A stretch of 64,000 nucleotides of DNA from Roseiarcus sp963833955 (GTDB lineage: Bacteria > Pseudomonadota > Alphaproteobacteria > Rhizobiales > Beijerinckiaceae). Position 1 is the first letter of the stretch. The number at the start of each line of letters is the position of its first letter. Under the pieces are notes generated by a model that saw nothing but the letters and a program-made list of their open reading frames with translations, ran no database searches and was not told the DNA's origin. Made by a program: the position numbers and the translations under genes. The stretch covers positions 389,822-453,821 of the forward strand of contig CAWHZY010000008.1 in NCBI GenBank assembly GCA_963833955.1, in the 5' to 3' direction. Positions 62,577-64,000 of this stretch are shown one piece after another.

Positions 62577-64000
62577 CATGGCGATGGCGGTTATTGAACC
62601 CAATTTGATTCCCGAAGGCCTTGCGTTCGACGACGTGCTGCTGCGTCCGGGCCTGAGCGCCGTAATGCCCAGCGCCACGAATATCGGAACGCAGCTCACC
62701 CGCGCGATTCGCCTCAACCTGCCGATCATCTCGGCCGCGATGGACACGGTCACCGAGGCGAAGCTCGCAATCGCCATGGCCGAAGCAGGCGGGCTCGGCG
62801 TCATCCACCGCAATCTGGCGCCTGCGGATCAGGCGGAAGAGGTCCGCAAGGTCAAGCGGTTCGAGAGCGGGATGGTGGTCGATCCGATCACCATCTTTCC
62901 GGACGCCACGCTCGCCGACGCGCTCGGCCTGATGCGCTGCGCCTCGATCTCGGGCATCCCGGTGGTCGAGCGCGGGGCGGATGGCAAGCCGGCGAAGCTC
63001 ATCGGCATTCTCACCAATCGTGACGTGCGCTTCGCCGACGATCCGCGCCAGCCGGTGACGGACCTCATGACCCGCAAGGTGGTGACGGTCGGCGAGGGGG
63101 TGAACCACGAGGAGGCCCGCCGGCTCCTGCATCTGCACCGCATCGAGAAACTCGTTGTCGTCGACGACGCGCAACGCTGCGTCGGCCTCATCACCGTCAA
63201 GGACATCGAGAAGGCGACGACGCATCCGAACGCAGCGAAGGACGTCGACGGGCGCCTGCGCGTCGCCGCCGCCACGACCGTCGGCGACAAGGGCTTCGAG
63301 CGCGCCGAGATGCTGATGGCGGCCGGCGTCGACTGCCTCGTCGTCGACACCGCGCACGGCCATTCCGAACTGGTCCTCGCCCAGGTCCGGCGCATTCAGC
63401 GCGCGACCAACAAGGTCTCGGTGATCGCCGGCAATGTGGCGACGCGCGAGGGCGCGATGGCGCTGATCGACGCCGGCGCGGACGCGATCAAGGTCGGCAT
63501 CGGACCCGGCTCGATCTGCACCACCCGCATCGTCGCGGGCGTCGGCGTGCCGCAATTGACCGCGATCCTGGAAGCCGCGGAGGCCGCGCGCGCCTCCGGC
63601 GTGCCGGTGATCGGCGACGGCGGCGTCAAATATTCCGGCGATCTCGCCAAGGCGATCGCGGGCGGCGCCGACAGCGTGATGATCGGCTCGCTGCTCGCCG
63701 GCACTGACGAAAGCCCGGGCGAAGTGTTCCTCTACCAGGGGCGCTCCTACAAGAGCTACCGCGGCATGGGCTCGCTCGGCGCGATGGCGCAAGGGTCGGC
63801 CGACCGCTACTTCCAGCAGGACGTGAAAGACCAGGTGAAGCTCGTGCCCGAAGGGGTCGAGGGGCAGGTGCCCTATCGCGGCCCGACGGCTGCGATCGTG
63901 CACCAGCTGGCCGGGGGCTTGCGCGCCGCCATGGGCTATGTCGGGGCGGAGACCATCCCCGAGTTCCAGGAGAAGGCGCGCTTCATGCGCATCACCAGCG
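62577..64000 (+). CDS. guaB: Inosine-5'-monophosphate dehydrogenase (3' end outside the window)
   Basis: NAD enzyme that oxidises IMP to XMP, committing it to GMP. 474 codons are present of about 497; the frame is open at the edge. LAFDDVLLRPGLSAVMPS, AAMDTVTEAKLAIAMAEAGG, two CBS motifs (DLMTRKVVTVGEGV region), then VIAGNVAT, GSICTTRIV with the catalytic Cys, and the flap YRGMGSLGAM. ATG 62577 is followed by a second in-frame ATG at 62583; no strong ribosome site settles the choice. Confidence 0.97.

Noticed and set aside
1..64000. tRNA or rRNA genes
   Set aside because: No T-loop phrase with matching acceptor stem was seen by eye; a tRNAscan-SE run would settle it.

Overview
The window reads as the chromosome of a GC-rich alphaproteobacterium, most likely of the order Hyphomicrobiales (Rhizobiales) and close to the methylotrophic Beijerinckiaceae/Methylocystaceae. 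The grounds are the gene content and order of the division/cell-wall (dcw) cluster, a methanol-dehydrogenase-like PQQ alcohol dehydrogenase next to a cytochrome c, PEP-CTERM proteins, a Rhizobium-type asparaginase and overall codon use. No tRNA, rRNA, CRISPR array or intact insertion sequence was recognised.

Layout. 1-2.1 kb: pgk, a dispersed repeat and a vapBC toxin-antitoxin pair. 2.4-5.3 kb: a thioesterase, a ferredoxin-like protein and a methyltransferase. 5.5-10.2 kb: phosphoketolase followed by a glycogen phosphorylase with a large internal deletion. 10.2-14.2 kb: small secreted or unknown proteins, a RraA-family protein, a SRAP (YedK) protein and two very small membrane proteins. 14.4-25.9 kb: dcw operon mraZ-rsmH-ftsL-ftsI-murE-murF-mraY-murD-ftsW-murG, mostly with overlapping starts and stops. 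26-30 kb: an EmrAB efflux pair with a MarR regulator. 30-31.2 kb: an AT-richer, foreign-looking gene with an in-frame stop. 31.6-38.4 kb: uraH, then the pyruvate dehydrogenase operon aceE-aceF-lpd. 38.5-44.1 kb: an orphan HicB-like antitoxin, an epimerase and a second EmrAB pair with a divergent TetR regulator. 44-47.6 kb: a CBS-BON protein, a VOC protein, asparaginase and an ankyrin protein. 47.7-51.3 kb: diheme cytochrome c, PQQ alcohol dehydrogenase and a SorC regulator. 51.3-57.3 kb: rlmN, GMP reductase, a glutathione transferase, a KAP NTPase and a short-chain dehydrogenase. 57.5-64 kb: a PEP-CTERM protein, a GMC oxidoreductase, small enzymes including two paralogous monooxygenases, and the start of guaB.

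How the genes work together. Pgk, phosphoketolase and pyruvate dehydrogenase all lead to acetyl-CoA or acetyl phosphate. The PQQ alcohol dehydrogenase and its cytochrome form a periplasmic alcohol-oxidising unit. The dcw operon builds lipid II and the septal synthase. The two EmrAB pumps are separate drug or solvent efflux systems under different regulators.

Two features stand out. First, intergenic DNA carries a repeated element seen three times in full: a 68-bp array of 10-bp units (two inverted units, an 8-bp spacer, four direct units), a conserved AACCCATTGAAAA block 22-23 bp away and a promoter-like block about 110-135 bp further out. A fourth copy keeps the outer blocks but lacks the array. 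I know no named family that fits. Second, at least eleven frameshifts interrupt otherwise well-conserved genes, including essential ftsW, and all have the sign of a one-base insertion. They look more like systematic sequence error than gene decay, so frameshifted genes are annotated as whole genes with the break noted.
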